Below are positions 23,429-31,473 of a DNA stretch of 64,000 nucleotides, piece by piece. How positions within the stretch are numbered: the first letter of the stretch is position 1; every line of letters starts with the position of its first letter. This DNA is from Allonocardiopsis opalescens. GTDB lineage: Bacteria; Actinomycetota; Actinomycetes; Streptosporangiales; Streptosporangiaceae. Both the position numbers and the translations under genes were made by a program. Where the stretch lies: contig NZ_PVZC01000012.1 in the NCBI RefSeq assembly GCF_003002095.1, positions 1-64,000 of the forward strand, written 5' to 3'. Under the pieces are notes generated by a model. The model was given only the letters and a program-made list of their open reading frames with translations, was not told where the DNA came from and made no database searches.

Positions 23429-25018
23429 GTGCCCCTGCCGACCGGGAATCCCGCGTGGCCACCGCCCGCGAGTAGGGCTGCGGAGAGGCACTACCGGGTG
23501 TGGAACGCCTGGTTCTCGGGTGATCCGGCGAAGCTGCGTGAGGTGTACGAGGCGACGAACGGCCTTGGCGGACCCGCTGGCGCCGGGCGGGATGACGGCG
23601 GCTTCGGGCTGCTGAACCGGGTGTTCCGCTTCTTCTGGGCTGCCCCAACCCCCAAGGGGCAGCAGTCGGACACGAAGCTCCACATCCCGCTCGCCGGGGA
23701 CATCGCGTCCACCTCGGCGGATCTGCTGTTCGGTGAGCAGCTGTCGATCCACGTCCCCGACCCGACCGTCAACCGGGTAACCCAGGAACGCCTGGAGACC
23801 ATCATCGGAGACGGTCTGTATCCGACCCTGCTGGAGGGTGCGGAGACCTGTTCGGCCCTCGGCGGCGCCTACCTCCGGATCACCTGGGACCCCGCCGTCG
23901 CGGATCATGTGCTGTGGGACGCGATCCCCCCGGACTGCGCGGCACCGGAGTTCCGATCTGGGCGACTGGTTGCGGTGACGTTCTGGCGTGATCTGGCCCG
24001 CGAGGACGGCCGGGTGTGGCGGCACCTGGAGCGGCACGAGCCGGGTCGGGTGTACCACGGCCTGTACTACGGCACCTCCGACCAGCTCGGCATGGTGCGC
24101 GCCCTCCAGGATCGTCCGGAGACGGAGCCGTTCGCCGCGCTGGTGGACGACCAGAGCGGCATCACCACCGGGGCGCGGGGCCTCGCAGCCGAGTATGTGC
24201 CGAACATGCGGCCGAACCGGCTCATGCGCGGCAGCCCGCTCGGCCGCAGCGACTACGCCGGGATCGAGCCGGTGATGGACGCCCTCGACGAGGTATGGAC
24301 GTCGCTGATGCGTGACGTCCGCCTCGGTAAGGGGCGGCTCGTCATCCCGCAGGAGTACCTGAACTCGCTAGGCCCTGGGAAGGCGGCGTTCTTCGACCTC
24401 GACCAGGAACTGTTCACGCCGCTGGGTCAGGTCATTCCTGAGAACGACGGGTTCACCATGGAGCAGGTCCAGTTCCAGATTCGGGTGGCTGAGCACCTGG
24501 AGTCCGCTCGTGCCCTCGCCGCCCAAGCTCTGCGGGGGGCCGGCTACTCGGTGCAGTCCTTCGGTGAGGCCCAAGACGCCGCCGCGGTCACCGCGACCGA
24601 GGTGAAGACCCGGGAACGCCGCTCGTACACGACCCGTGACCGGAAGATCGGCTACTGGGACCCGGTGTTGCGGCGGCTGTTGACAACCTCGTTGGAGATC
24701 GACGTCGCACAGTTCCGGCCCGAGGGTGTGACGCCGATGGTGCCGGAGATCGAGTGGCCTGACGGTGTCGCGATCGACCCCGAAAACCAGGCCCGCACCA
24801 TCCAACTCCTCGACCAGGCGCGTGCGGTGTCCACCCGCACCAAGGTCACCATGCTGCATCCGCAGTGGGACGAAGAGCAGGTCACCGAAGAGGTCGACCT
24901 CATCGACGGCGAGGCCGACGGCGGCTGGTCCGCGTTGGCCGGCGCCGCAGCACAGGCATCCTCCCAGCCGGTTGAGGAGCCCGAGGACGTGGACGACGCC
25001 CCGGCGGCCGTCGTCTGA
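23429..25018 (+). CDS. Phage portal protein, 529 aa
   Basis: Forms the dodecameric ring at the capsid vertex through which DNA enters. SPP1 gp6-like pattern: HIPLAGDIASTSADLLFGEQ near residue 88, a long alpha/beta body, a conserved YAGIEPVMDALDEVWTSLMR helix around 275-295, and a tail rich in acidic residues. GTG start 18 bases after the terminase stop. Length and position fit. Confidence 0.9.
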   Translation: MPLPTGNPAWPPPASRAAERHYRVWNAWFSGDPAKLREVYEATNGLGGPAGAGRDDGGFGLLNRVFRFFWAAPTPKGQQSDTKLHIPLAGDIASTSADLLFGEQLSIHVPDPTVNRVTQERLETIIGDGLYPTLLEGAETCSALGGAYLRITWDPAVADHVLWDAIPPDCAAPEFRSGRLVAVTFWRDLAREDGRVWRHLERHEPGRVYHGLYYGTSDQLGMVRALQDRPETEPFAALVDDQSGITTGARGLAAEYVPNMRPNRLMRGSPLGRSDYAGIEPVMDALDEVWTSLMRDVRLGKGRLVIPQEYLNSLGPGKAAFFDLDQELFTPLGQVIPENDGFTMEQVQFQIRVAEHLESARALAAQALRGAGYSVQSFGEAQDAAAVTATEVKTRERRSYTTRDRKIGYWDPVLRRLLTTSLEIDVAQFRPEGVTPMVPEIEWPDGVAIDPENQARTIQLLDQARAVSTRTKVTMLHPQWDEEQVTEEVDLIDGEADGGWSALAGAAAQASSQPVEEPEDVDDAPAAVV

Positions 25019-25032
25019 CCCACCCGCACACC

Positions 25033-25057
25033 AAGGCCCGGCCGGGAGTCGGGCCTT
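25033..25057 (+). terminator. Terminator after portal gene
   Basis: AAGGCCCG / CGGGCCTT stem, 9-base loop, then TCT. Probably weak, since the head genes continue. Confidence 0.6.
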
Positions 25058-25098
25058 TCTCATGTCCGGCGCCCGGCGCGCCGCAGAGAGGACCACCC

Positions 25099-25851
25099 GT
25101 GACCGAGACCACCACCGAGACGACCGAAGCAGTCGAGCCGACCACCGACCCGGCTCCCGAACCCGCCGACACCCAGCCGACCACCGAATCCCCGGAGCCG
25201 GCCGAGAAGCCCGCGCCGAAGCCGAAGCCGCCGACGGACGGTGTGCAGGTCAGCGGCCGCGCCAACGAACCCAAGCCCGACACCGACCCCGCGAAGCCCA
25301 AGGCGGAGCCGACCAGCATCGACGACTTCCCGCCCGCCGCTCGGAAGATGATCGAGGACCTGCGCAAGGAAAACGCGTCCTCCCGGGTCAACGCCAAGGA
25401 AGCCGCCGCGAAGGAAGCCGCTGAGCAGGTCCGTAAGGAACTCGCCCAGTCCCTCGGCAAGGCCCTTGGCTTGGTGGACGACAAGACCGAAGAACCAAAG
25501 CCTGTCGACCCGGCCGAACTCGCGCGACTCGTCCAGGAGAAGGACGACAAGATCCGCGACTTCGAGGTCAAGGAAGCGATCCGAGACGTCGCCGGAGACC
25601 TATCCGCTGACAGCAAGGCGCTGACCGACTCGATGTCCTTCATGCGAAGCATCAAGGGCATCGACCCCAGCGACACCAAGAAGCTTGCCGCTGCCATCAA
25701 GGCGGCGGTGGAGAAGAACCCGAAGCTGAAGGCCGCCCAGGCGGCGGCCCCGGCGCCGAGTGGAGGCGAGTTTGCCGGCGGGCCCGGCGAGAGCCCCGAT
25801 GCCGAGTCCATGAGCGTCGACGACTTCCGCGCAGCGCGCAGGAAGCGGTAG
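25099..25851 (+). CDS. Capsid scaffolding protein, 250 aa
   Basis: Directly between portal and coat genes. The N-terminal third is Thr/Glu/Pro-rich, followed by long charged helices (MIEDLRKENASSRVNAKEAA; LARLVQEKDDKIRDFEVKEA) and a Gly-rich tail. This composition and position fit an internal scaffold that guides coat assembly and is later removed. Confidence 0.85.
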   Translation: MTETTTETTEAVEPTTDPAPEPADTQPTTESPEPAEKPAPKPKPPTDGVQVSGRANEPKPDTDPAKPKAEPTSIDDFPPAARKMIEDLRKENASSRVNAKEAAAKEAAEQVRKELAQSLGKALGLVDDKTEEPKPVDPAELARLVQEKDDKIRDFEVKEAIRDVAGDLSADSKALTDSMSFMRSIKGIDPSDTKKLAAAIKAAVEKNPKLKAAQAAAPAPSGGEFAGGPGESPDAESMSVDDFRAARRKR

Positions 25852-25875
25852 GCGCATCCCCACCAGGAGATTCCT

Positions 25876-26811
25876 GTGGCGAACACCTTCCTCACCCCCT
25901 CCGTCATCGCCCGCGCGGCGCTGGCGAACCTCTACGAAACCACCGTCATGGCCGCCCTGGTGCACCGGGACTACGAGAACGAGTTCCAGCAGGGCCGCGG
26001 CGCGACCATCAACATCCGTCGACCCGCGACGTTCGTCGCCGAAGAGTTCGACCGCTCCCAGGGCATCCACATCCAGAACGCCGAAGAAACCGGCATCCCG
26101 ATGACCCTGAACCACTTCGCGGACGTGTCCTTCGCTGTGACCAGCGAAGACCTTACGCTCAACATCACGGACTTCAGCGAGCAGCTGCTGAACCCCGCGA
26201 TGGAAGCCATCGCCCAGAAGATCGACCGTGACCTGCTGGCGCTGCGCAACGACATCGTGCAGGAGGTCGGCGTCGTCGGCTCCACCGTGACCGGGCTGCC
26301 GGGCACGAACGAGTGGGCATGGGACAACCCGCGGGTCGCGATCGACGCCCAGCGGGTGCTCAACCAGCGCAACCTGCCGACCTCGCAGCGGCGGATCGCC
26401 GTCGGCCCGGACACCCAGTCCAAGTGGCTCGGCGACGACCTGTTCAACCGGGCCGACGCGCGGGGCGACACCGAGGGCCTGCGTGAGGCCAACCTGGGTC
26501 GGCGGGTGTTCGGGTTCGACCCGTACATGACGCAGAACATCACCATCCCCGAACAGACCACGGGCAACTCCACCACTGAGGTGGGGGTGGCGTTCCACGA
26601 GACCGCGTTCGCCCTCGCGTTCCGCCCGCTGGCGCTGCCGCGGGGCGCGCAGAACGCGGCGATCGCGAACTACCGCGGGTTCGGGCTGCGGGTGGTCTAC
26701 GACTACGACACCAACCTCAAGCAGGACGTCGTGTCCATCGACTGCCTGTACGGCACCAAGACCCTCGACCCGAACCGGGCCGTCCTCATCAAGGGCGCCG
26801 ACGTCGCCTAG
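25876..26811 (+). CDS. Major capsid protein, P22 coat-like, 311 aa
   Basis: HK97-fold coat protein of the P22 gp5-like family: TFLTPSVIARAALANLYETT at the start, the RGATINIRRPATF strand, FADVSFAVTSEDLTL, and the long spine helix EQLLNPAMEAIAQKIDRDLL. Ends VVSIDCLYGTKTLDPNRAVL. GTG start preceded by AGGAG. Length is that of the short actinophage members, without the P22 insertion domain. Confidence 0.92.
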   Translation: MANTFLTPSVIARAALANLYETTVMAALVHRDYENEFQQGRGATINIRRPATFVAEEFDRSQGIHIQNAEETGIPMTLNHFADVSFAVTSEDLTLNITDFSEQLLNPAMEAIAQKIDRDLLALRNDIVQEVGVVGSTVTGLPGTNEWAWDNPRVAIDAQRVLNQRNLPTSQRRIAVGPDTQSKWLGDDLFNRADARGDTEGLREANLGRRVFGFDPYMTQNITIPEQTTGNSTTEVGVAFHETAFALAFRPLALPRGAQNAAIANYRGFGLRVVYDYDTNLKQDVVSIDCLYGTKTLDPNRAVLIKGADVA

Positions 26812-26820
26812 GAGGCGGAG

Positions 26821-27186
26821 ATGGCTTACCGACAGATCATCACCAAGGAACTCCGCCTCACCGGGTCCCCGGTCGCCTCTGCCGCCCATCTGGTGTGGCG
26901 GGCGCCGGCGGACTGCCGGGTGGTCGCGCTGCACGGCCACCGGTCCGGAGGTGCGGCCGCTGCCGTCAACGCCCAGATCGGTAGCACCGACGTGCTCGCC
27001 TCGAACCTCACGTGCGGCACCGGCGCGGGCACCTACTCCACCGGCACGCCGTCCGGCGACGCGGGTCGCATGGAGGCGGGGGACGCGCTGTCGCTGGAGG
27101 TCGCCTCGGGGGACGCCACCACGGTGATCATCCAGGTGGACATCGCGGTTGACGCCGACGAGATCAACTACGGTGTGGTGAGCTGA
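26821..27186 (+). CDS. Head protein, probable capsid decoration, 121 aa
   Basis: Beta-rich small protein nine bases after the coat gene, Ala/Gly/Thr-rich with regular strands (DCRVVALHGHRSGG; TTVIIQVDIAVDADEI). Position and composition suggest a capsid-surface or decoration protein; no family is recognised with confidence. Confidence 0.55.
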   Translation: MAYRQIITKELRLTGSPVASAAHLVWRAPADCRVVALHGHRSGGAAAAVNAQIGSTDVLASNLTCGTGAGTYSTGTPSGDAGRMEAGDALSLEVASGDATTVIIQVDIAVDADEINYGVVS

Positions 27187-27188
27187 CC

Positions 27189-27503
27189 ATGTACCGGTAC
27201 ACGAACCGCAACACCAACCAGGTGGTGGAGTTCCCTCAGGCCAACGCCCGCCTGGACCGCCTGTCGAACTGGGAGCGGACCGGATCGGCGGAACCGAAGC
27301 GCGCCGCCAAGCAGGAAGAGCCCAGCCGGGACACCGCCCAGGACTCTGGTCCGAAGCGGCCGAGCACGGGCGACCCCAAGGACGCCTGGGTCGAGTACGC
27401 GATCACCACCGGGATGCCTGAGGCCGAGGCCCGCGACAAGGACACGACCAAGGCCCAGCTGATCGAGCGGACCGCCCAGGTCAACGCCGACCCTGAGAAG
27501 TAG
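27189..27503 (+). CDS. Hypothetical head-region protein, 104 aa
   Basis: MYRYTNRNTNQVVEFPQANA then a Lys/Glu/Pro-rich disordered middle and an SAP-like helical end (GDPKDAWVEYAITTGMPEAE; TTKAQLIERTA). Typical accessory protein between coat and connector genes. Confidence 0.6.
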   Translation: MYRYTNRNTNQVVEFPQANARLDRLSNWERTGSAEPKRAAKQEEPSRDTAQDSGPKRPSTGDPKDAWVEYAITTGMPEAEARDKDTTKAQLIERTAQVNADPEK

Positions 27504-27515
27504 AGGCGGTGGCGT

Positions 27516-27944
27516 ATGCGCGTCTACGCCACCGTCGAAGAGTTCACCGCGTGGCTCGCCCCGGACCCGGCGCCTGCCAACGCCGCACGACTGCTGCGGC
27601 AGGCGTCGGGTCGAGTCGATGAGCTGCTGATCGGCGCCTGCTACGACACGGACACTGCCGGGATGCCGACCGCTGCCCCGATTGTCGAGGCGCTGCGAGA
27701 CGCCACCTGCGCCCAGGCGGAGTTCACCGCTGCGTGGGTGGCGAGCGGTGGCGACTCCACCGGGGCGCGGCGCCGTCCGACGGCGGTGACCGTCGGGCAG
27801 GTGTCCTACACCTACGGGGGCCGCAGCAGTAGCGGCTCGACTGGGAGCGGGGCGGCGGCCGCAGACCGGGTGCCCGACGCGCCGGAGGCGGTCACGATCC
27901 TGCGGCTCGCTGGCCTGCTGCCAGTCACACCGATCACGTACTGA
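27516..27944 (+). CDS. Head-tail connector (adaptor), 142 aa
   Basis: An all-helical start (VEEFTAWLAPDP; LLRQASGRVDELLI) and a Gly/Ser-rich loop before a final helix match the gp6/gp15-type adaptor that docks below the portal. First of the four connector-region genes in canonical order. Confidence 0.75.
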   Translation: MRVYATVEEFTAWLAPDPAPANAARLLRQASGRVDELLIGACYDTDTAGMPTAAPIVEALRDATCAQAEFTAAWVASGGDSTGARRRPTAVTVGQVSYTYGGRSSSGSTGSGAAAADRVPDAPEAVTILRLAGLLPVTPITY

Positions 27945-27957
27945 CCGGGGGTGCGGG

Positions 27958-28326
27958 GTGCTGCCGTTCTACACCCACACGATCCAGTTCGTGCGCGCCC
28001 CGATCGTCGCTGACGCCCACGGTAACCGGTCCGCTGACACACGGGACTGGGCGAACGCCGAACCAGTTGGTGGCCCGGTGCGGGGGTGTGTCCAGTTCAA
28101 TGCCCGCCTCACCGGGCTGGGCACCCGCGAAGACACCACCAACGGGCGGGAGATGGTCGAGGACAGCGTATGGGCGTGGGTAGACCCCGGCCCCACCATC
28201 CTGTCCACGGACGGCTTCCAGGTGGATGACACCCTGTACAAGATCGCTGGTGAACCGCGTGAAATGGCGGACCCGTTCGGGGGCGCGGCCCACATGATGC
28301 TCGTCGGCACCCGAGTGCGGGGGTGA
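27958..28326 (+). CDS. Head closure / stopper protein, 122 aa
   Basis: Beta-rich (THTIQFVRAPIVADAHGNR; DGFQVDDTLYKIAGEP), as in gp16/FII-like proteins that close the head after packaging. Assigned by fold type and order. Confidence 0.65.
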   Translation: MLPFYTHTIQFVRAPIVADAHGNRSADTRDWANAEPVGGPVRGCVQFNARLTGLGTREDTTNGREMVEDSVWAWVDPGPTILSTDGFQVDDTLYKIAGEPREMADPFGGAAHMMLVGTRVRG

Positions 28327-28330
28327 CCTT

Positions 28331-28708
28331 GTGGCGCGGGTGCGTATCGACCAGGCGGCGATCAACCGGTTCGGCAGCCTCCCGCAGGTCGAGCGGGACA
28401 TGGACCGGCGGGCGCAGCGGGTCGCGACCACAGCCCGCAGCGACGCCCCGGTCCGCACGGGCGAGTACCGGGCATCGATCCGGGTGGAGGATCTGGGCGG
28501 CGGTGCGCGGCGGATCATCGCCGAAGCCGACCACGCGATCTTCGTGGAAGAAGACACCCGCCCCCACACGATTCGGCCCCGATTCCGCCGCGCCCTGTAC
28601 TGGGCGGGCGCCGACCACCCTGTCGCGGTGGTCCACCACCCCGGCACCCGGGGGCAGCACGTCATGGCGCGGGCCCTGAACGCCGCCTACGGCCTCACAC
28701 ACGCATAG
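28331..28708 (+). CDS. HK97 gp10-like neck / tail-completion protein, 125 aa
   Basis: ARVRIDQAAINRFGSLPQVE, then an APVRTGEYRASI turn typical of the HK97 gp10 family, a beta region and a final helix. The family links head and tail in siphoviruses. Confidence 0.75.
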   Translation: MARVRIDQAAINRFGSLPQVERDMDRRAQRVATTARSDAPVRTGEYRASIRVEDLGGGARRIIAEADHAIFVEEDTRPHTIRPRFRRALYWAGADHPVAVVHHPGTRGQHVMARALNAAYGLTHA

Positions 28709-28717
28709 GAGCCATTC

Positions 28718-28951
28718 ATGCCGCACATCGAGGTGTCGTTCCCCCACAGGGGCAGCGACGGGACGAAACGCCAGCCTGGGGACGTGGTGTATGTGTCTAG
28801 CGCTGAGGCGCGGCGTCTCACCAGCGACAGCGTCGCGCAGGTCGTCCCCACCCCTAAGCCCGAGAAGGCGCCCACCGCTGAGTCTGAGGGCGCGGAGAAG
28901 CCGAAGTCGGCCGCGCGGACCCGCAAGGCCGACCCGGAGCCCACCATATGA
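28718..28951 (+). CDS. Hypothetical connector-region protein, 77 aa
   Basis: Beta-hairpin start (HIEVSFPHRGSDGTKRQPGD) and a Lys/Glu/Pro-rich tail. A short protein here is common in actinophages; function unknown. Confidence 0.55.
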   Translation: MPHIEVSFPHRGSDGTKRQPGDVVYVSSAEARRLTSDSVAQVVPTPKPEKAPTAESEGAEKPKSAARTRKADPEPTI

Positions 28952-29235
28952 GGCGGGACAGTAAACCAGGGGAGCCCGCCCAGGCGATCCGGGTGGAGCG
29001 CGCCGGCCCCGAAGTGAGGGTGTTCTTCAACGGTGCGGAGTTCCCGCACGCGATCGACCAGAGCGCTGTGTTCCTGCACGTGTCCGCCGATGAGCGGCCC
29101 TCGGTGACCATCACCGTGTTCGCGGAGCGAGTGGACCTCGTTGACTCGGTGGCTCGGCGGGTCGATGAGGACCGGAAGGCGGCGGCCCGCGCCTATCTCG
29201 CGTCGAAGGCGCCCGGCGCCCGAGCAGCCAGCTAG
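28948..29235 (+). CDS. Hypothetical connector-region protein, 95 aa
   Basis: ATGA-coupled. Beta-rich middle (AIRVERAGPEVRVFFNG; PSVTITVFAERVDLV) and helical C-terminus. Unknown, conserved position. Confidence 0.55.
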   Translation: MRRDSKPGEPAQAIRVERAGPEVRVFFNGAEFPHAIDQSAVFLHVSADERPSVTITVFAERVDLVDSVARRVDEDRKAAARAYLASKAPGARAAS

Positions 29236-29245
29236 AGGGGGCGTT

Positions 29246-29668
29246 GTGGCTCCGTGGGTGATGTTCGGGGACGCTGAGCTGGTGGCCATCACCTACCTGC
29301 GTGACGTCCTCGGCGACGCTGTCGCGCACGTCTGCTCGGAACTGCCGGGCCCCGACGAGATGGCCGCGTTGCTCCCGCTGGTGCAGGTGGAGCGGCTCCC
29401 CTCACCCCCCATGGCCAACCGGTACGCCCTGGACGTAGCTCGAATGGACATCAGTGCCCGAGTCGCTACTGGTCGCCCCGACGCGATCACCCTCGCGACC
29501 CTCGCTGGCGCCCATATTCGCGCGATGCCCGGCCGCACTATCGCTGGGGTGACGGTGTCCACGGTGCGCCGGCAGACCGGCCCCGAGGAACGCGCCGACG
29601 AGAACACCAACCTGCGGGTGGCTGGGTTCACCTGCGAGCTGTATCTGCGGTCGATACCGCAGACCTGA
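29246..29668 (+). CDS. Tail terminator protein, 140 aa
   Basis: GTG start. An initial helix (DAELVAITYLRDVLGDAVAH) followed by strands carrying ARMDISARVATGRPD and a C-terminal YLRSI strand resembles gpU-like tail terminators, which cap the tail tube. Last gene before the tail tube protein, as expected. Confidence 0.65.
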   Translation: MAPWVMFGDAELVAITYLRDVLGDAVAHVCSELPGPDEMAALLPLVQVERLPSPPMANRYALDVARMDISARVATGRPDAITLATLAGAHIRAMPGRTIAGVTVSTVRRQTGPEERADENTNLRVAGFTCELYLRSIPQT

Positions 29669-29686
29669 CCTGAACCGTCTGTCTCA

Positions 29687-29710
29687 CCCCGCCTCCGCGC
29701 GGGGTTTTTT
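29687..29710 (+). terminator. Rho-independent terminator between head and tail genes
   Basis: CCCCGC / GCGGGG stem with a 6-base loop and six T. Confidence 0.8.
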
Positions 29711-29742
29711 CATGCCCGGACGTGGGCGCAAAGGAGTTGATC

Positions 29743-30564
29743 ATGGCTGACAACCCGGACGCCCTACGGGTAGCAGTCGACGGCGGCAAATGCTACATCG
29801 CGAACCTCGGATCCGCGGTCCCCACAGGGATGGACCCGTTCTCGTCTGCGTGGCGAGACCTCGGACTGATCTCCGAAGAAGGCGTCAACGAAGCCTACGA
29901 GGAGGACCGGACCGAGCGGCGCCCGTGGGGCTACAAGTCCCCGGTGCGTACCGACATCACTGGTGTGACCAAGACGTTCACCATGACCGCGTGGGAAACG
30001 AACGCCTACACTCGGGCGCTCTACGACAACGTCGGCTTCGCCGACTTCAGTGCCGATGTGGACGGGGTCGTGTCCTACACGGTGCGCCGGCCGACGGGGC
30101 AGAGCCTGTACATGCTCGCCATCGACTCCTTCGACGGCACCAACCACCTCCGCACGATCGTGCCCCGGGCCGAGGTGACGGCCCGCGGCGAGATGGTGAA
30201 CTCCGCTGAGGAGGTCATCGGCTACAACTTCACCTGGACCGCCTACGAACTGTCGGACCGCACGATGTTCCAGCGGTTCTTCCTGTCCAACGGCATGTGG
30301 CTGCCCGTGGACACCCTCACGGTCACCGGTACCGCCACCGTTGCTGTGGCGGCCACCACCCAGCTCACCGCGACCGCCGCGTATTTCAACGACGACGCAG
30401 ATGCCGATGTGTCAGCGGACGCGGACTGGGACACCTCCGACCCCGCTATCGCGACGGTCGACGACACGGGTGAGGTGACGGGTGTGTCGGCGGGGGCGGT
30501 GACGATCACTGCCACCTACCGGGGTGTGTCGGGGGCGCTGCCCATGACGGTCACCAGCCCCTAA
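29743..30564 (+). CDS. Major tail (tube) protein with Ig-like domain, 273 aa
   Basis: Residues 1-185 form the tube domain (DALRVAVDGGKCYIANLGSA; GVTKTFTMTAWETNAYTRAL). Residues 190-273 are a BIG_2-type Ig domain (VTGTATVAVAATTQLTATAA; DPAIATVDDTGEVTGVSAGA), a common surface add-on that may bind cell-wall sugars. AAAGGAG precedes the ATG. Confidence 0.88.
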   Translation: MADNPDALRVAVDGGKCYIANLGSAVPTGMDPFSSAWRDLGLISEEGVNEAYEEDRTERRPWGYKSPVRTDITGVTKTFTMTAWETNAYTRALYDNVGFADFSADVDGVVSYTVRRPTGQSLYMLAIDSFDGTNHLRTIVPRAEVTARGEMVNSAEEVIGYNFTWTAYELSDRTMFQRFFLSNGMWLPVDTLTVTGTATVAVAATTQLTATAAYFNDDADADVSADADWDTSDPAIATVDDTGEVTGVSAGAVTITATYRGVSGALPMTVTSP

Positions 30565-30573
30565 CTCATGACT

Positions 30574-30612
30574 GGCTGCTGGTGGGCGCGTGCGGGTCGC
30601 CCATCAGCAGCC
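30574..30612 (+). terminator. Long hairpin after tail tube gene
   Basis: GGCTGCTGGTGGGCG pairs with CGCCCATCAGCAGCC (15-base stem with one G-T pair, 9-base loop). It likely reduces read-through from the abundant tube transcript. Confidence 0.65.
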
Positions 30613-30644
30613 TTCCAACCCGCACACCCGCGAAGGAGTCACGC

Positions 30645-30995
30645 ATGACCGCCAAGAGGACCACCACGTCGATCGTGGACGATGGCAACGTGATCGACGT
30701 ATCTGGGCTGCCGGTCCTGCGGGCGCAGGAACTCGAAGCCCGGCAGGAACCGCAGGCGTTCAAAGTCGGCGACACGGTGTTCGCGATCAAGCCGATGGAC
30801 GAGTGGTCCTATCGGGCCGAACTGGCTTTCTGGCGCGGCAACATCGAAACGTGGGCCCGCTCAGCCCTCACTGACCCGAGCCAGCTCGACGCTCTACTGG
30901 ACTGCACCTCCCCGAACATCAGCCGCATCATCCGCTGGTACATGGATCGGGTCGGCGTGACCCTGGGGGAAGACGACAGCTCCTCCGACTCCTAG
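30645..30995 (+). CDS. Tail assembly chaperone, short form (gpG-like), 116 aa
   Basis: Binds the tape measure during tail assembly. Basic/Thr-rich start, central strands and helices (VFAIKPMDEWSYRAELAFWR), and an acidic end EDDSSSDS. The stop follows a GGGGGAA slippery heptamer at 30965-30971, so part of the ribosomes should shift to -1 and make the longer form. Position before the tape measure gene is canonical. Confidence 0.85.
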   Translation: MTAKRTTTSIVDDGNVIDVSGLPVLRAQELEARQEPQAFKVGDTVFAIKPMDEWSYRAELAFWRGNIETWARSALTDPSQLDALLDCTSPNISRIIRWYMDRVGVTLGEDDSSSDS

Positions 30996-31456
30996 AGGAG
31001 CACCCCGAAGAGATCGAACTGGATCTACTTGACCGAGGCCACGACATCCTTGACTTCCACCGCCGGAAGATCTCGCTGCGGCGAATGCATCTGCTCGTGG
31101 TCAAGGACATGGCGCGGATGCCTAGGCTCCGTGCGGCCCTGCTCGGCGAGGACACCCAGCGGCCGTTCGACGAAGCCAACTATCAACTGGCGCTGATCAG
31201 TAACCGACTTCAGATGCTGGAGCAGGTCCTTCATGTGGGGCTGAGGCTGAAGGGGAAGCCCCGTCCGTTCAAGGCGTACCCCGTCCCTGGGGTGAGCGTG
31301 AGGGGCGGCAAGAAGCAGCGCGCCGTGAAGCCGAAGGTGAACCCGAAGCACATGGCGTACTTGGATCGGTTCTCACCCGGCAAAGCGCCACCCATCGGGG
31401 CGCCGCCCCCGCCGTCCTCGGAGCGGCGCCGGCCGTCCCGCGTGAAAACCGCCTGA
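30968..31456 (+). CDS. Tail assembly chaperone, -1 frameshift extension (gpT-like)
   Basis: After slipping at GGGGGAA, the -1 frame reads GRRQLLRLLEEHPEEIELDL and on without a stop to 31456. The fused protein (30645-30968 joined to 30968-31456) is about 270 residues. The extension is helical and then basic and Pro-rich. No good start codon exists near the junction, and the first internal ATG (31085) would remove the conserved DRGHDILDFHRRKIS part, so frameshifting is the better model. Confidence 0.8.
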   Translation, partial: GRRQLLRLLEEHPEEIELDLLDRGHDILDFHRRKISLRRMHLLVVKDMARMPRLRAALLGEDTQRPFDEANYQLALISNRLQMLEQVLHVGLRLKGKPRPFKAYPVPGVSVRGGKKQRAVKPKVNPKHMAYLDRFSPGKAPPIGAPPPPSSERRRPSRVKTA

Positions 31457-31473
31457 TACCCAGGGGAGGGTAG

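Noticed and set aside
22664-24058. A 464-codon leftward frame across terL and the portal gene
   Set aside because: Antisense to two well-supported structural genes. No domain, no operon context.
31085-31456. Independent gene starting at ATG 31085
   Set aside because: The same frame continues upstream with conserved-looking sequence back to the GGGGGAA heptamer. No ribosome site precedes this ATG.
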